A DNA stretch of 64,000 nucleotides from Deinococcus ficus (GCF_003444775.1 NZ_CP021081.1:484001-548000); one strand, 5' to 3'. Counted from the first letter of the stretch, positions 13,141 to 21,214 are shown. The notes: a model not told the origin generated them from the sequence alone. Numbers and translations: made by a program.

Positions 13141-13160
13141 CCCCTGGCGAAAGCCAGGGG
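13141..13160. terminator. GNRA-loop hairpin between convergent genes
   Basis: CCCCTGGC-GAAA-GCCAGGGG is a perfect 8-bp stem with a GAAA tetraloop, just downstream of the minus-strand membrane protein gene and about 120 nt after the small peptide gene. The following TGTGTTCGTG is only moderately T-rich. The stretch 13021-13140 otherwise holds nothing recognisable. Confidence 0.6.
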
Positions 13161-13174
13161 TGTGTTCGTGTGGG

Positions 13175-14017
13175 TCAGGGCACCTCCGCGGTGCCGGCCG
13201 CCGGCTCGGGAGTGGGGCGGCGCAGCACGCGGTCCATGCGGCTGTGCTGACGATCCAGCTGCGCGGTCCGGTCCGCAGCGGCGCGGCGCAGGAACCAGGC
13301 GCTCAGGCCGGAAGCGACCAGGGACAACGTGACCATGATCAGCAGCGGTTTCTGCTGCGCGATCACGGTGCGGTCCAGCGCGGTGGACACCGTTTCGGCC
13401 TTGGGGTGCGGGGCGTCGATCAGCACCATCGGGACCAGCAGCAGCCCGGCCATGAGCAGCAGCGCGGTGAGCAGGTGCCAGCTGCTGTTCAGCTGGCGGA
13501 AGAGCCGCTGCAGCCGCCCACTCCCGGACCCGGCGGTCCAGGTCAGGGCCTCGGCCGTCCAGCGCGTGAAGCGGCCCACGGCCGTCCACACCAGGAGCAG
13601 GGCCGGCAGGCCCAGCACGGCCGTGAGCAGCAGCCCCAGGATGGCCCGGGCCCGGCCATCGAAGTACCCGGGGGTGGTCACGGCCTGCCACTGCGGCACC
13701 ACAAGCACCAGCGCCACGATCAGGGTCGTCAGGCGCAGCAGCCACCCCGCCCCGGCCAGGGCAGCGCGGACAGGTGCCGAGGGGCGCGCGGTCCACGCGG
13801 CGGCTGTGAGCGCGAAAAGGGCGCCGGCCGCGGTGAAGCCGGCCAGCCCGCGCAGCATCAGCAGGTGGGTCCGGATCTCGCCGGGGGAGAGGTTGGGCGT
13901 CTCCGGGTTGACGGGGGTGCTGAGCAGCGGCTGCAACTGGCCCAGGAAGGCCAGGAGCAGGGCGCAGCAGGCGAGCAGGGCGGCGCCGGGCAGGCCGACC
14001 TTCAGGGCGGAGGACAT
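13175..14017 (-). CDS. Integral membrane protein of unknown function
   Basis: 280 residues with about five to six hydrophobic helices: near residues 8-28, 58-75, 85-108, 125-148, 180-200 and 225-245. A basic, probably cytoplasmic tail follows (AADRTAQLDRQHSRMDRVLR). No transporter or enzyme motif is recognised. The ATG at 14017 is preceded by a CATACT box about 6 nt upstream, compatible with a leaderless start. Confidence 0.6.
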   Translation of the reverse strand: MSSALKVGLPGAALLACCALLLAFLGQLQPLLSTPVNPETPNLSPGEIRTHLLMLRGLAGFTAAGALFALTAAAWTARPSAPVRAALAGAGWLLRLTTLIVALVLVVPQWQAVTTPGYFDGRARAILGLLLTAVLGLPALLLVWTAVGRFTRWTAEALTWTAGSGSGRLQRLFRQLNSSWHLLTALLLMAGLLLVPMVLIDAPHPKAETVSTALDRTVIAQQKPLLIMVTLSLVASGLSAWFLRRAAADRTAQLDRQHSRMDRVLRRPTPEPAAGTAEVP

Positions 14018-14176
14018 GCGCCGAGTATGCCGCCAGGGATGCGGAGCGGGGGACGCATCTGCGGTCCCGGCGTGGGGCAGCCGTTAGGGGAGGGGCGTCC
14101 GGCCAGGGGTGGACACGGGCCCCGCGGTCGGGCCAGGTTCCTGTGCTCTGCGCGGGGCGCCCCGTACACTGCGGGC

Positions 14177-15361
14177 ATGGCGACTTCCCTCTCGGACCGG
14201 CTCTCCACCGAACTCGCGGGCCTGCGTGACGCGGGCCTGCTCATCTCCCCGCGCGTGCTGGAGGCCCCGCAGCGCGCCCGCACCCGCGTGGACGGCCGCG
14301 CGGTCGTGAACCTCGCCAGCAACAACTACCTGGGCTTCGCCGACCACCCGAAACTCAAGGCCCGCGCGCAGGAGTACCTGGAAAAGTGGGGCGCCGGGGC
14401 GGGCGCCGTGCGCACCATCGCCGGCACCATGCAGATTCACGAGGACTTCGAGCGGCAGATCGCGGCGTTCAAGCACACCGGCAGCGCGCTGGTCCTGCAC
14501 AGCGGCTTCACCACCAACCAGGGCGTGCTGGGCGCACTGCTGCAGGAAGGCGACCTGGTCGTCAGTGACGAGCTGAACCACGCCAGCATCATCGACGGGC
14601 TGCGGCTGACGAAAGCGACCCGCAAGGTGTTCCGGCATGCCGACCCGGCCGACCTGGAACGCGTGCTGCGCGAGAACCCCACCGACGGTCTGGTGATGGT
14701 CGTCACGGACGGGGTGTTCAGCATGGACGGCGACGTCGCCCCGCTGGATGAACTTGTGGCGGTCGCGCGGAAGTTCGGCGCGGTCACGTACGTGGACGAC
14801 GCGCACGGCTCGGGCGTGATGGGCCCGCAGGGCAGCGGCACGGTGCATCACTTCGGGTTCGAGTACGCCGACGACGTGATCCAGGTCGGCACGCTGAGCA
14901 AGGCCTGGGGCGGCGTGGGGGGCTACGCAGCCGGGCACGGGGACCTGCGGCAGCTGCTGATCAACCGCGCGCGCCCGTACCTGTTCTCGACCGCCATGGC
15001 CCCTGCCACGGTGGGCGCGCTGGCCGCCGCGCTGGACGAGGTGCAGGCCGATCCCAACCTGATGGAGCGCCTGTGGGACAACACCCGCTTCTTCAAGGCG
15101 GAACTGCACCGCCTGGGCTTCGACACCATGGGCAGCGTGACGCCCATCACGCCCGTGGTGTTCGGCGAGGCGCCCGCGGCGTTCGAGGCCAGCCGCCGCC
15201 TGTTCGACGAGGGCATCTTCGCGGTGGGTCTGGGCTTCCCGACCGTGCCGCGCGGCAAGGCCCGCATCCGGAACATCGTGACCGCCGAGCACACCCGCGC
15301 GGACCTGGAGCAGGCCCTGGGCGCGTATGAGAAGGTCGGCCGGGCGCTGGGCATCATCTGA
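14177..15361 (+). CDS. kbl: Glycine C-acetyltransferase / alpha-oxoamine synthase (KBL family)
   Basis: 394 residues, PLP fold type I. Signatures: NLASNNYLGFADHP, the glycine-rich TIAGTMQIHEDFE, SDELNHASIIDG, VDDAHGSGVMG, and the PLP lysine in VGTLSKAWGG (Lys242). KBL makes or cleaves 2-amino-3-oxobutyrate (threonine breakdown, CoA and glycine). Related BioF makes a biotin precursor, and a Thermus homologue has been reported to do both, so biotin synthesis is an alternative. No tdh or bio gene is adjacent. TACACT (14165-14170) lies 6 nt before the ATG; menG follows 46 nt later with its own box. Confidence 0.88.
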   Translation: MATSLSDRLSTELAGLRDAGLLISPRVLEAPQRARTRVDGRAVVNLASNNYLGFADHPKLKARAQEYLEKWGAGAGAVRTIAGTMQIHEDFERQIAAFKHTGSALVLHSGFTTNQGVLGALLQEGDLVVSDELNHASIIDGLRLTKATRKVFRHADPADLERVLRENPTDGLVMVVTDGVFSMDGDVAPLDELVAVARKFGAVTYVDDAHGSGVMGPQGSGTVHHFGFEYADDVIQVGTLSKAWGGVGGYAAGHGDLRQLLINRARPYLFSTAMAPATVGALAAALDEVQADPNLMERLWDNTRFFKAELHRLGFDTMGSVTPITPVVFGEAPAAFEASRRLFDEGIFAVGLGFPTVPRGKARIRNIVTAEHTRADLEQALGAYEKVGRALGII

Positions 15362-15407
15362 AGGGCCCCACACGGGCAGGCGGGGCGCGCGCCCTATCAT
15401 CCTGGGC

Positions 15408-16127
15408 ATGACCAACCGGCCGCCCGTGGGCGACAGACAAGACAAGGGGGCGCAGGTGCAGGCGATGTTTGCCAGCATCGCGCCCCGCTACGACCTCCTC
15501 AACCGCGTGCTGAGCCTGGGCGTGGACCGCTCCTGGCGCCGCGCGGCCGTGACCGAGGCCCTGGCGAAAAGCCCCGCCCGGATCCTGGACGTGGCGACCG
15601 GCACCGGCGACTTCGCGCTGGAACTCAAGACCCGCGCCCCGCACGCGCAGGTGGTCGGCAGCGACTTCGTGCCGGAAATGCTGGAGATCGCCCGCGGGAA
15701 GGCCGCCGCCCGCCACCTGGACGTCCAGCTGGAGCAGGGGGACGCCCTGAGCCTGCCCTACCCGGACGGCAGTTTCGACGTGGTGACCTGCTCGTTCGGG
15801 TTCCGGAACTTCGCGGATTACGCCCGCGGCCTCGCGGAGATGTGGCGGGTGCTGGCGCCGGGAGGGCGGGCCGTGATCCTGGAGTTCCCGCCGCCCGCCC
15901 CGGGCCTGTTCGGGCTGCTGTTCCGCTTCTACTTCCGTCAGGTGCTTCCGCGGATCGGGGCGCTGGTCAGCGGGAACGGCGGGGCGTACACGTACCTGCC
16001 GGAAAGCGTGCTGGCCTTCCCCGACCCGGAACGCCTGGCCGGGCTGATGCGCGCCACGGGGTTCCGGACCCGCTACCGCCTGCTGACCTTCGGAATCGCA
16101 GCCATCCACGTCGGCGACAAGACCTGA
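15408..16127 (+). CDS. menG: Demethylmenaquinone methyltransferase
   Basis: 239 residues, UbiE/MenG class I methyltransferase. The N-terminal MFASIAPRYDLLNRVLSLG, SAM motif ILDVATGTGDFAL, GDALSLPYPDGSFD and SFGFRNF are the family signatures; the C-terminus has the ALVSGNGGAYTYLPESV region. It performs the last methylation of menaquinone, the expected quinone in Deinococcus. TATCAT at 15395-15400, 7 nt before the ATG, marks a leaderless start. Confidence 0.93.
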   Translation: MTNRPPVGDRQDKGAQVQAMFASIAPRYDLLNRVLSLGVDRSWRRAAVTEALAKSPARILDVATGTGDFALELKTRAPHAQVVGSDFVPEMLEIARGKAAARHLDVQLEQGDALSLPYPDGSFDVVTCSFGFRNFADYARGLAEMWRVLAPGGRAVILEFPPPAPGLFGLLFRFYFRQVLPRIGALVSGNGGAYTYLPESVLAFPDPERLAGLMRATGFRTRYRLLTFGIAAIHVGDKT

Positions 16128-16139
16128 GCCTCCCCGCGC

Positions 16140-16173
16140 TTGACATGGAAGGAGAAGTCCTGTACACTTCTCC
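16140..16173 (+). promoter_or_regulatory. Sigma-70 promoter with a perfect inverted repeat across the -10
   Basis: TTGACA (16140-16145), a 17-nt spacer and TACACT (16163-16168) form a near-consensus promoter pointing right. A perfect 8-bp inverted repeat, GGAGAAGT (16151-16158) and ACTTCTCC (16166-16173) with 7 nt between, covers the spacer end, the -10 and the start region. This is the layout of a repressor operator. The promoter feeds the structured RNA that follows. Confidence 0.7.
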
Positions 16174-16174
16174 T

Positions 16175-16386
16175 TCTGGTCAGTTGCTTGACCATGCAGG
16201 CCCAGCATGCGGTTGCGCAGCGGGCCCCTCCCGGGTGACCGGGGAAGGCAGTGCGAATCTCACGAAGTACCGCTGCACTTGAGGGAGACGCCCACCTCCA
16301 GGATAAAAAACGGGCGTGCGACTGGCAGAATGCGGCAAGACCCGCAGCGCCGGACCACACAGGAGACCTTTGCGGGTCTCCTTTCT
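16175..16386 (+). ncRNA. Structured small RNA with own promoter and terminator (class unknown)
   Basis: Between a strong promoter and a strong terminator lie about 210 nt without a credible ORF but with successive helices. GGTCA/TGACC pair at 16178-16182/16189-16193. GGCCC/GGGCC (16199-16203/16222-16226) enclose TGCG-GTTG-CGCA. CCCGG-GTGA-CCGGG forms at 16230-16243. AGTGC/GCACT pair at 16250-16254/16275-16279, ACGCCC/GGGCGT at 16288-16293/16312-16317, and TGCGG/CCGCA at 16331-16335/16342-16346. It could be a free regulatory RNA or the aptamer and terminator of a leader for the peptide gene at 16580. It matches no family I know; cobalamin, SRP, 6S and tmRNA features were looked for without success. 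Confidence 0.6.
16362..16386 (+). terminator. Intrinsic terminator of the structured RNA
   Basis: GGAGACC (16362-16368) pairs with GGTCTCC (16375-16381) around a 6-nt loop and is followed by TTTCT. If the upstream RNA is a riboswitch-like leader, this hairpin would be its attenuator. Confidence 0.75.
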
Positions 16387-16537
16387 CATGTCGGTAAGGG
16401 AAAACAGTACTGATAATCCCCTTCTGATGGGCCCGCTGGACCCTGAGACGATCCCGTCCATGCCCCCACTGGCTGGTCTGATGGGGGTGTCATTTCCAAT
16501 GTGGCTCACACTTCGCTGACGTGAGAAGTCTAAACTC

Positions 16538-16582
16538 CATGAGGTTTTTTCAATTTAGAGTGTGTTCAAGGAGAACCTCATG
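16538..16582 (+). promoter_or_regulatory. mRNA hairpin hiding the Shine-Dalgarno and AUG of the peptide gene
   Basis: CATGAGGTT (16538-16546) pairs perfectly with AACCTCATG (16574-16582), whose last three bases are the start codon of the next gene. The stem can continue with TTTT (16547-16550) against GGAG of the Shine-Dalgarno AAGGAG (16568-16573). This four-U pairing recalls fourU RNA thermometers. The loop is 19 nt. If transcription starts upstream of 16538, the site would block ribosome entry. TAAACT at 16531-16536 is a possible competing -10 that would give a transcript lacking most of the 5' arm. The rest of 16387-16537 shows a weak GATAAT box near 16412 and nothing else. Confidence 0.6.
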
Positions 16583-16732
16583 TCTAGCCAGCAGGGCCGA
16601 CAGGCCCCTCAGCCGCCCCGTGCAGACCGCCCTCCGTACCGCGCCCCCCAGGTCACCAACCTGGGCCCCTGGGCCCAGCTCACCCTGGCCTACTCCGTGC
16701 CTATCGTGCCCCCCGCCGGAGGCCCCCAGTGA
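16580..16732 (+). CDS. 50-residue peptide with lasso/RiPP-type leader motif
   Basis: ATG at 16580 with AAGGAG 6-7 nt upstream; the TGA at 16730 overlaps the GTG start of the next gene (GTGA), implying translational coupling. After a Gln/Pro/Arg-rich N-terminus the sequence reads YRAPQVTNLGPWAQLTL (residues 20-36). This fits the leader signature YxxPxLxxLGxxxxLT that PqqD-type recognition domains bind in lasso-family peptides. The remaining 14 residues, AYSVPIVPPAGGPQ, would be the core. It starts with Ala, not Gly, and has no Asp or Glu at positions 7-9, so a lasso ring cannot form. The function is therefore open. The minus-strand operon at 20097-21746 encodes a PqqD-like and an HPr-kinase-like protein. 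Confidence 0.65.
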   Translation: MSSQQGRQAPQPPRADRPPYRAPQVTNLGPWAQLTLAYSVPIVPPAGGPQ

Positions 16733-19700
16733 CCCTGCGCACCAACACCCTGCTCCTCGCCGGCCTGCTCACCCTCAGCGCCTGCACCACCAGCCCCACC
16801 CCCCCCACACAACCCCAGACCGGCGCCAGCACCAAAGCGGCCCTCGGCGTATACGAACTCAGCCTCAGCGGCGACGGCAAAACCGCCAAGCAAGCCAGCG
16901 TCCGCGCCCAGGCCAACGAGGTCGGCGGCCTGAGCTTCCAGAGCGTGCAGTACGGCTACACCGTTGACAGCCAGAGCAACTCCACCGTCGCCTACGCCAC
17001 CTTCGACGTCACCAACAACAGCGGCACCGACATCACCGCCCCCACCCTCGTGCCCATCGACACCGCCGGCACGGGCGGCACCGTCGGCTACACCGCGTTC
17101 CGTGAACTGAAAACCTTCGGCGGCGCCGACGCCTCCAGCAAGGCCGCCGGCCTCACCTACACCCAGGGCACCAACCAGCAGGGCCACACCACCCCCCTCG
17201 TCGCCAGCCTGGACAGCGGCAGCATCACCGGCATCAACACCGGCACCACGCAACTCGCCGGCACCGCCCGCAGCGGCTGGGTCATGCCCGCCCTCACCAA
17301 CGGCGCCACCGGCCGCGTCACCGTCGCCATCCGCATCCCCGGCACCGACGCACAACAGAACCCCTTCTCCTTCAACATGGTCTTCACCGTCGCCGACAAC
17401 GTGCCCCAGACCAGCACCCTGACCAACATCGGCACGGTGCAGGGCGCCACTCCCAGTGGGGACGCCCCGGCTGCCCTGACCGGTACCCAGACGGTGGAAG
17501 GGGTCATTACGGCCTACTACCCCAAACTCAGCGGTTTCTTCGTTCAGGAAGAAGGCATGGACGCCGACGCCGACCTCACGACCAGCAACGGCGTCTTCGT
17601 GTACTGCAACACCGCCTGCCCCACGGACCTTCAGTCTGGGGAACGGGTCCGCGTGACGGGCACCATCGCGGAATACAACAAGGGCACCCAAATGGCTTCC
17701 CCCACCATCACCCGCCTGATGGCTGGCCTCGCCCTGCCGGACGCGATCACTGTGACCCTGCCTGTCGTGGATACGCAACTGGAACGCTACGAAGGTATGC
17801 GTCTCACGTTCCCGGAAACCCTGACCATCACGAACAACTACCCCTACGGTCAATACGGTGAACTGGGCCTTTCCAACGCCGGACGCATGTTCAACCCCAC
17901 GAACGGCAATGCCGCCAGCACCGCACAGGCCCAGATCCTGCTCGACGACGGCGTGAGCAACTCCTACCCCAACCCCCTGGCCTACCTGAGCAGCGAGAAC
18001 ACCCGCCGCACCGGCGATACCATCACGGGCCTGAACGGCATCTGGCACACCATCGCCAACCTGCCCATGCTGGAACCCGAGGGCACGGTCAACTTCCAGA
18101 GCGTGAACACCCGCGCCGGCAACCTCACGCCCAAAGATGTGGGCGGCACCCTGAAAGTCGGCGGCGCGAACGTCCTGAACTACTTCACCACCTTCGGCAG
18201 CCGCGGCGCGAACAACGCCACGGAATTCGCCCGCCAGCGTGCGAAGACCGCCTCCAACCTGGTGGCCCTGAACGCCGACGTCCTCACCCTCATGGAAGTG
18301 CAGAACAACGGTGACACTGCGCTTAACGACCTCGTGGCCGCTCTGAACGAGAAGGCCGGCGCCGGCACCTACGCCGCGATCCAGACCAGCACGGTCGGTA
18401 CCGACGAGATCAAGGTCGCCATCATCTACAAACCCGGCAAAGTTACCCCCGTCGGCACGTACCAGCTCGACACGGACAGCATCCACTCCCGCCCGCCCGT
18501 CGCCCAGACCTTCCAGGACAACACCACCAAAGGCGTATTTACGGTGGTGGCCAATCACCTGAAGAGCAAGGGGTGCAGTGGCGCGACTGGCGCCAACGCC
18601 GACCAGGGCGACGGTCAGGGGTGCTGGAACGCCCTGCGCGTACAGCAGGCCACGCAGCTCTTGAACTTCGTCAACACGCTGAAAACCAGCACCGGCGACC
18701 AAGACGTCATTCTGATGGGCGACTTCAATGCATACGGTGCTGAGGATCCCATCAAGACGATTCAGAATGGCGGCTTTGAAAGCCTCAACCTCCGTATCCC
18801 CGCCGAGGACCGTTACAGCTACCAGTTCAACGGCACGTTCGGATATCTCGACCACGCCCTGGCCAGCAGCAATCTGAGCGCGCAGGTCACCGGCATCACC
18901 GAGTGGCACGTCAATAGCGACGAACCCATTGCCGCCGACTACAACACCGATGACGGTGCCGTGGATCTCTTCGACCCCATGACCCCCTTCCGCGCCAGCG
19001 ACCACGACCCTGTTCTGGTGGGCCTAAACCTGAACGCTGACACGATTGTCACCCCTCCCCCTGCTCCGACCACTAGTCTCAGCGCCAACCCGACTACCCT
19101 GAGCGTCACGGCGGACGGAACCAGCAGCGCTAGCAGCACCGTCACGGCCAACACCCAGAACTACAACGGGGCTGACCTCGCCATCACCACCAGCAACGCG
19201 GCGGGCCTGAGCGTTACCACCTCCTCCGCCACTGTGGCCCCGATCGGCACCTTTACGGTGACTGTTAAGGCCCCTGTTGGCACGACATCCGGCAGTTACC
19301 CGGTGACCGTCACCACAACCGGCGACAACGGTCTGAGCGCCAGCACCACCATCAGCGTGACCGTTACCGCCGCGCCCACCACTGGGCCTGTGAACCATCT
19401 CGTGATCAGCCAGGTCTACCCGGGCGGCGGCGGTGGCAGCGCCACAGCTTCTTACAAGAACGATTACGTGGAGGTGTTCAACCCCACCGGCCAGAGCATC
19501 AATCTGACCGGCTACAGCCTCCAGTACTACTCCGCTGCGGGGACCACCACCAGCAATACCTTTAACCTAAGTGGGACCCTGACCGCCGGACAATACCTGC
19601 TCGTGAAGACGGGTCAGGCCGGCACGGGGGGGGCAGACCTGACCGGTGCGGACCTCACGACCACCAACCTGAGCATGGGCGGAAGCGCAGGTAAGATCGC

Positions 19701-19941
19701 GCTTGTTCAGGGCACAGCTGCCGTAACCTCCACCGATGCCAGCATCGTAGATGCCGTCGCCTGGGGATCGGTGACCTCCCCGTACGAAGGAACGTACAGC
19801 ACTGCCCCTACCGTTGCCCAGGCACTGTTCCGCCTGCGGAACGGCTGCCAGGACACCAACAGCAATGCAAGTGACCTGACCATTCAGGCCACGGCGCCGC
19901 GTAACAAGAGCACGCCCGTCAACGTCTGCGCGACCCCCTGA
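16729..19941 (+). CDS. Secreted endonuclease/exonuclease/phosphatase lipoprotein with lamin-tail domain
   Basis: 1070 residues from a GTG overlapping the previous stop. A signal sequence ends in the lipobox TLSAC (Cys19). An N-terminal region (about 40-230) of unknown fold precedes an OB-like domain (about 260-370, GVITAYYPKLSGFFVQE) of the kind found in ExeM/YhcR nucleases. An EEP nuclease domain follows (about 460-765) with LMEVQNN (Glu523), NHLKSKG (His610), GDFNAYG (Asp665/Asn667), YLDHALAS and SDHDP (Asp758/His759). A Ser/Thr-rich Ig-like linker leads to a C-terminal lamin-tail domain (about 885-1065, VISQVYPGGGG). All catalytic residues look intact, so extracellular DNA or phosphodiester hydrolysis is likely. 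Lamin-tail domains usually come first in ExeM-type proteins; here it is last. Confidence 0.85.
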   Translation: MTLRTNTLLLAGLLTLSACTTSPTPPTQPQTGASTKAALGVYELSLSGDGKTAKQASVRAQANEVGGLSFQSVQYGYTVDSQSNSTVAYATFDVTNNSGTDITAPTLVPIDTAGTGGTVGYTAFRELKTFGGADASSKAAGLTYTQGTNQQGHTTPLVASLDSGSITGINTGTTQLAGTARSGWVMPALTNGATGRVTVAIRIPGTDAQQNPFSFNMVFTVADNVPQTSTLTNIGTVQGATPSGDAPAALTGTQTVEGVITAYYPKLSGFFVQEEGMDADADLTTSNGVFVYCNTACPTDLQSGERVRVTGTIAEYNKGTQMASPTITRLMAGLALPDAITVTLPVVDTQLERYEGMRLTFPETLTITNNYPYGQYGELGLSNAGRMFNPTNGNAASTAQAQILLDDGVSNSYPNPLAYLSSENTRRTGDTITGLNGIWHTIANLPMLEPEGTVNFQSVNTRAGNLTPKDVGGTLKVGGANVLNYFTTFGSRGANNATEFARQRAKTASNLVALNADVLTLMEVQNNGDTALNDLVAALNEKAGAGTYAAIQTSTVGTDEIKVAIIYKPGKVTPVGTYQLDTDSIHSRPPVAQTFQDNTTKGVFTVVANHLKSKGCSGATGANADQGDGQGCWNALRVQQATQLLNFVNTLKTSTGDQDVILMGDFNAYGAEDPIKTIQNGGFESLNLRIPAEDRYSYQFNGTFGYLDHALASSNLSAQVTGITEWHVNSDEPIAADYNTDDGAVDLFDPMTPFRASDHDPVLVGLNLNADTIVTPPPAPTTSLSANPTTLSVTADGTSSASSTVTANTQNYNGADLAITTSNAAGLSVTTSSATVAPIGTFTVTVKAPVGTTSGSYPVTVTTTGDNGLSASTTISVTVTAAPTTGPVNHLVISQVYPGGGGGSATASYKNDYVEVFNPTGQSINLTGYSLQYYSAAGTTTSNTFNLSGTLTAGQYLLVKTGQAGTGGADLTGADLTTTNLSMGGSAGKIALVQGTAAVTSTDASIVDAVAWGSVTSPYEGTYSTAPTVAQALFRLRNGCQDTNSNASDLTIQATAPRNKSTPVNVCATP

Positions 19942-19957
19942 ACTCTCTGCACTCAAG

Positions 19958-19984
19958 ACCGCCCTCAAAGGAGGGCGGTTTTTC
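19958..19984 (+). terminator. Intrinsic terminator after the nuclease gene
   Basis: ACCGCCCTC-AAAG-GAGGGCGGT followed by TTTT: 9-bp stem, 4-nt loop and U-tract, 17 nt after the stop codon. The 100 nt beyond it, to the end of the opposing operon, are comparatively AT-rich and show nothing definite. Confidence 0.9.
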
Positions 19985-20096
19985 TGTTCTTACGCGTTGG
20001 GTGATGTGCTTGGGATCGAGACTGATGGTCAGGCTGGTAAAAACTAGAAGACGAACTGCTGTAACAGGGACGTTGAGAGCGGGAACTTGCCGATTT

Positions 20097-20966
20097 TCAG
20101 GATGTAATGCCGCCTGCTGGACCAAGCTGACGCTCCACTTCGTCCAGCAGGCCTTCCCGACCCGTTCCCCTAATGTGCAGATGACGAATCACTGGGCTGA
20201 TGGCATGTGCAGTGGCATGCTGGCCGGTAAGCGTGAGGGGCAGGCCGCTGGCCTCCCAGACAAGTCGAGCAACATGCGCGGCAGGGATTTCTATAGGCTG
20301 GCCCAGGAACAGAAGGGCCTCCAGAGCTGCGGGTTCCCGGGTGCGACTGAGGCTCAGGAGGTGTTTCCCATACACGTCCGTGCCCTGGGTGTGTGGCAGC
20401 AACTGCGGGGCGAACCGTTCCAGGCTGTCGCGGTAGGCGCGCAGCCAGCGGTCGAGGCCGTGCACACGGCGGGTTCCGGGGTGTAGCCAGGTCTGGTCCT
20501 CGGCGAGGATGGTGTAGCCGAGGCCGGCGAGGCGCAGGGCGGCGGTGCTTTTGCCGGCGCCGCTGGGCCCGGTGATGCTGACGGCGCGGCCATTCAGGGC
20601 GGCGGTGCTGGCGTGCAGGGGGAGCCAGCCGCGGGCGCGGTGCAGTTCGGAGAAAAGGAGCAGCGCGGTGAGTTCGGAAAGCTCCGGGGTGCGGAGGGTG
20701 AGGGTGGCGTGGCCGGGGGTGAGGTGCAGGAGGGCTGGGCCGATCTGCACCTGATCCTTGGTGGTGTGCAGGGCCGTGGTGGCGTTGGAGACGGTGACGG
20801 TCCGTTCGGGAGCGGTGAGATCGGGGAAGTCGGCCACCTGCACCGTGACGGGGTATGGGGATGGCGTGCCGGAATGGGTTTCCCAGCGGTCGCGCAGAGC
20901 GGCCTCCAAGTGATCTGGCAGTATGCCGGTGTCGAGGGTGAGGTCCAGGGAAGTCCAGGTGCTCAC
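20097..20966 (-). CDS. HPr kinase-like P-loop protein of RiPP/PqqD clusters
   Basis: 289 residues from a GTG that overlaps the PqqD stop (GTGA). The middle segment WLPLHASTAALNGRAVSITG runs into the Walker A motif GPSGAGKST (Lys139 region), then RLAGLGYTILAEDQTWLHPG. This order (HAS, P-loop, glycine-rich turn, acidic Asp) is that of HPr kinase-related proteins. These accompany PqqD-like proteins in peptide-modification clusters, for example the kinase that phosphorylates paeninodin. It lacks the N-terminal HprK domain. Inferred role: ATP-dependent modification of a peptide or protein; the peptide at 16580 is the candidate substrate nearby. Confidence 0.7.
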   Translation of the reverse strand: MSTWTSLDLTLDTGILPDHLEAALRDRWETHSGTPSPYPVTVQVADFPDLTAPERTVTVSNATTALHTTKDQVQIGPALLHLTPGHATLTLRTPELSELTALLLFSELHRARGWLPLHASTAALNGRAVSITGPSGAGKSTAALRLAGLGYTILAEDQTWLHPGTRRVHGLDRWLRAYRDSLERFAPQLLPHTQGTDVYGKHLLSLSRTREPAALEALLFLGQPIEIPAAHVARLVWEASGLPLTLTGQHATAHAISPVIRHLHIRGTGREGLLDEVERQLGPAGGITS

Positions 20967-21214
20967 GACCGGGTGATCAGGTGCCGGGCTTCCAGACTGG
21001 TCAGCAGGGCGTGGACGTCCGCCTGGGCCTGCTCATGGGGGAGGCCGTACTCGCCTTCGAGTAGGGCGGTCAGGTCGTTTTCGGGGGCGGGGAGGGCCTG
21101 CCAGAGGAGGCGGCCGGTGTCGTTGAGGCTGAACATCTCGCTGCTGGCCGGGTCGAGCAGCACGAGTTCGTCGCCGAGGTCGGTGACGAGGACATCAGGA
21201 ACGGCGGACCACAT
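20963..21214 (-). CDS. PqqD-like peptide recognition protein
   Basis: 83 residues with the pattern of the PqqD/RRE fold. A three-stranded start VLVTDLGDELVLLDPASSEM is followed by FSLNDTGRLLWQAL, where the NxTGxxLW signature is typical, and then helices ending VHALLTSLEARHLI. PqqD-like proteins bind leader peptides and present them to modifying enzymes. Start ATG at 21214, 4 nt after the upstream kinase stop; its own stop overlaps the HPr-kinase-like start. It is thus the middle gene of a tightly coupled operon. Confidence 0.85.
   Translation of the reverse strand: MWSAVPDVLVTDLGDELVLLDPASSEMFSLNDTGRLLWQALPAPENDLTALLEGEYGLPHEQAQADVHALLTSLEARHLITRS

Noticed and set aside
16194..16238. Short ORF inside the structured RNA (ATG at 16194, 14 codons)
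   Set aside because: It has no Shine-Dalgarno and no leaderless box, and it is interrupted by strong helices.
16230..16386. Cobalamin riboswitch
   Set aside because: GGGGAAGGCAGTGCGAATCT and AGGAGACCT recall parts of the class, but the order, the spacing and the complete B12 box are not met, and the latter bases form the terminator stem. Neighbouring genes have no B12 link.
16580..16732. A true lasso peptide precursor
   Set aside because: The leader motif fits, but the core starts with Ala and has no Asp/Glu at ring-closing positions. No B or C biosynthesis proteins are present in the window.
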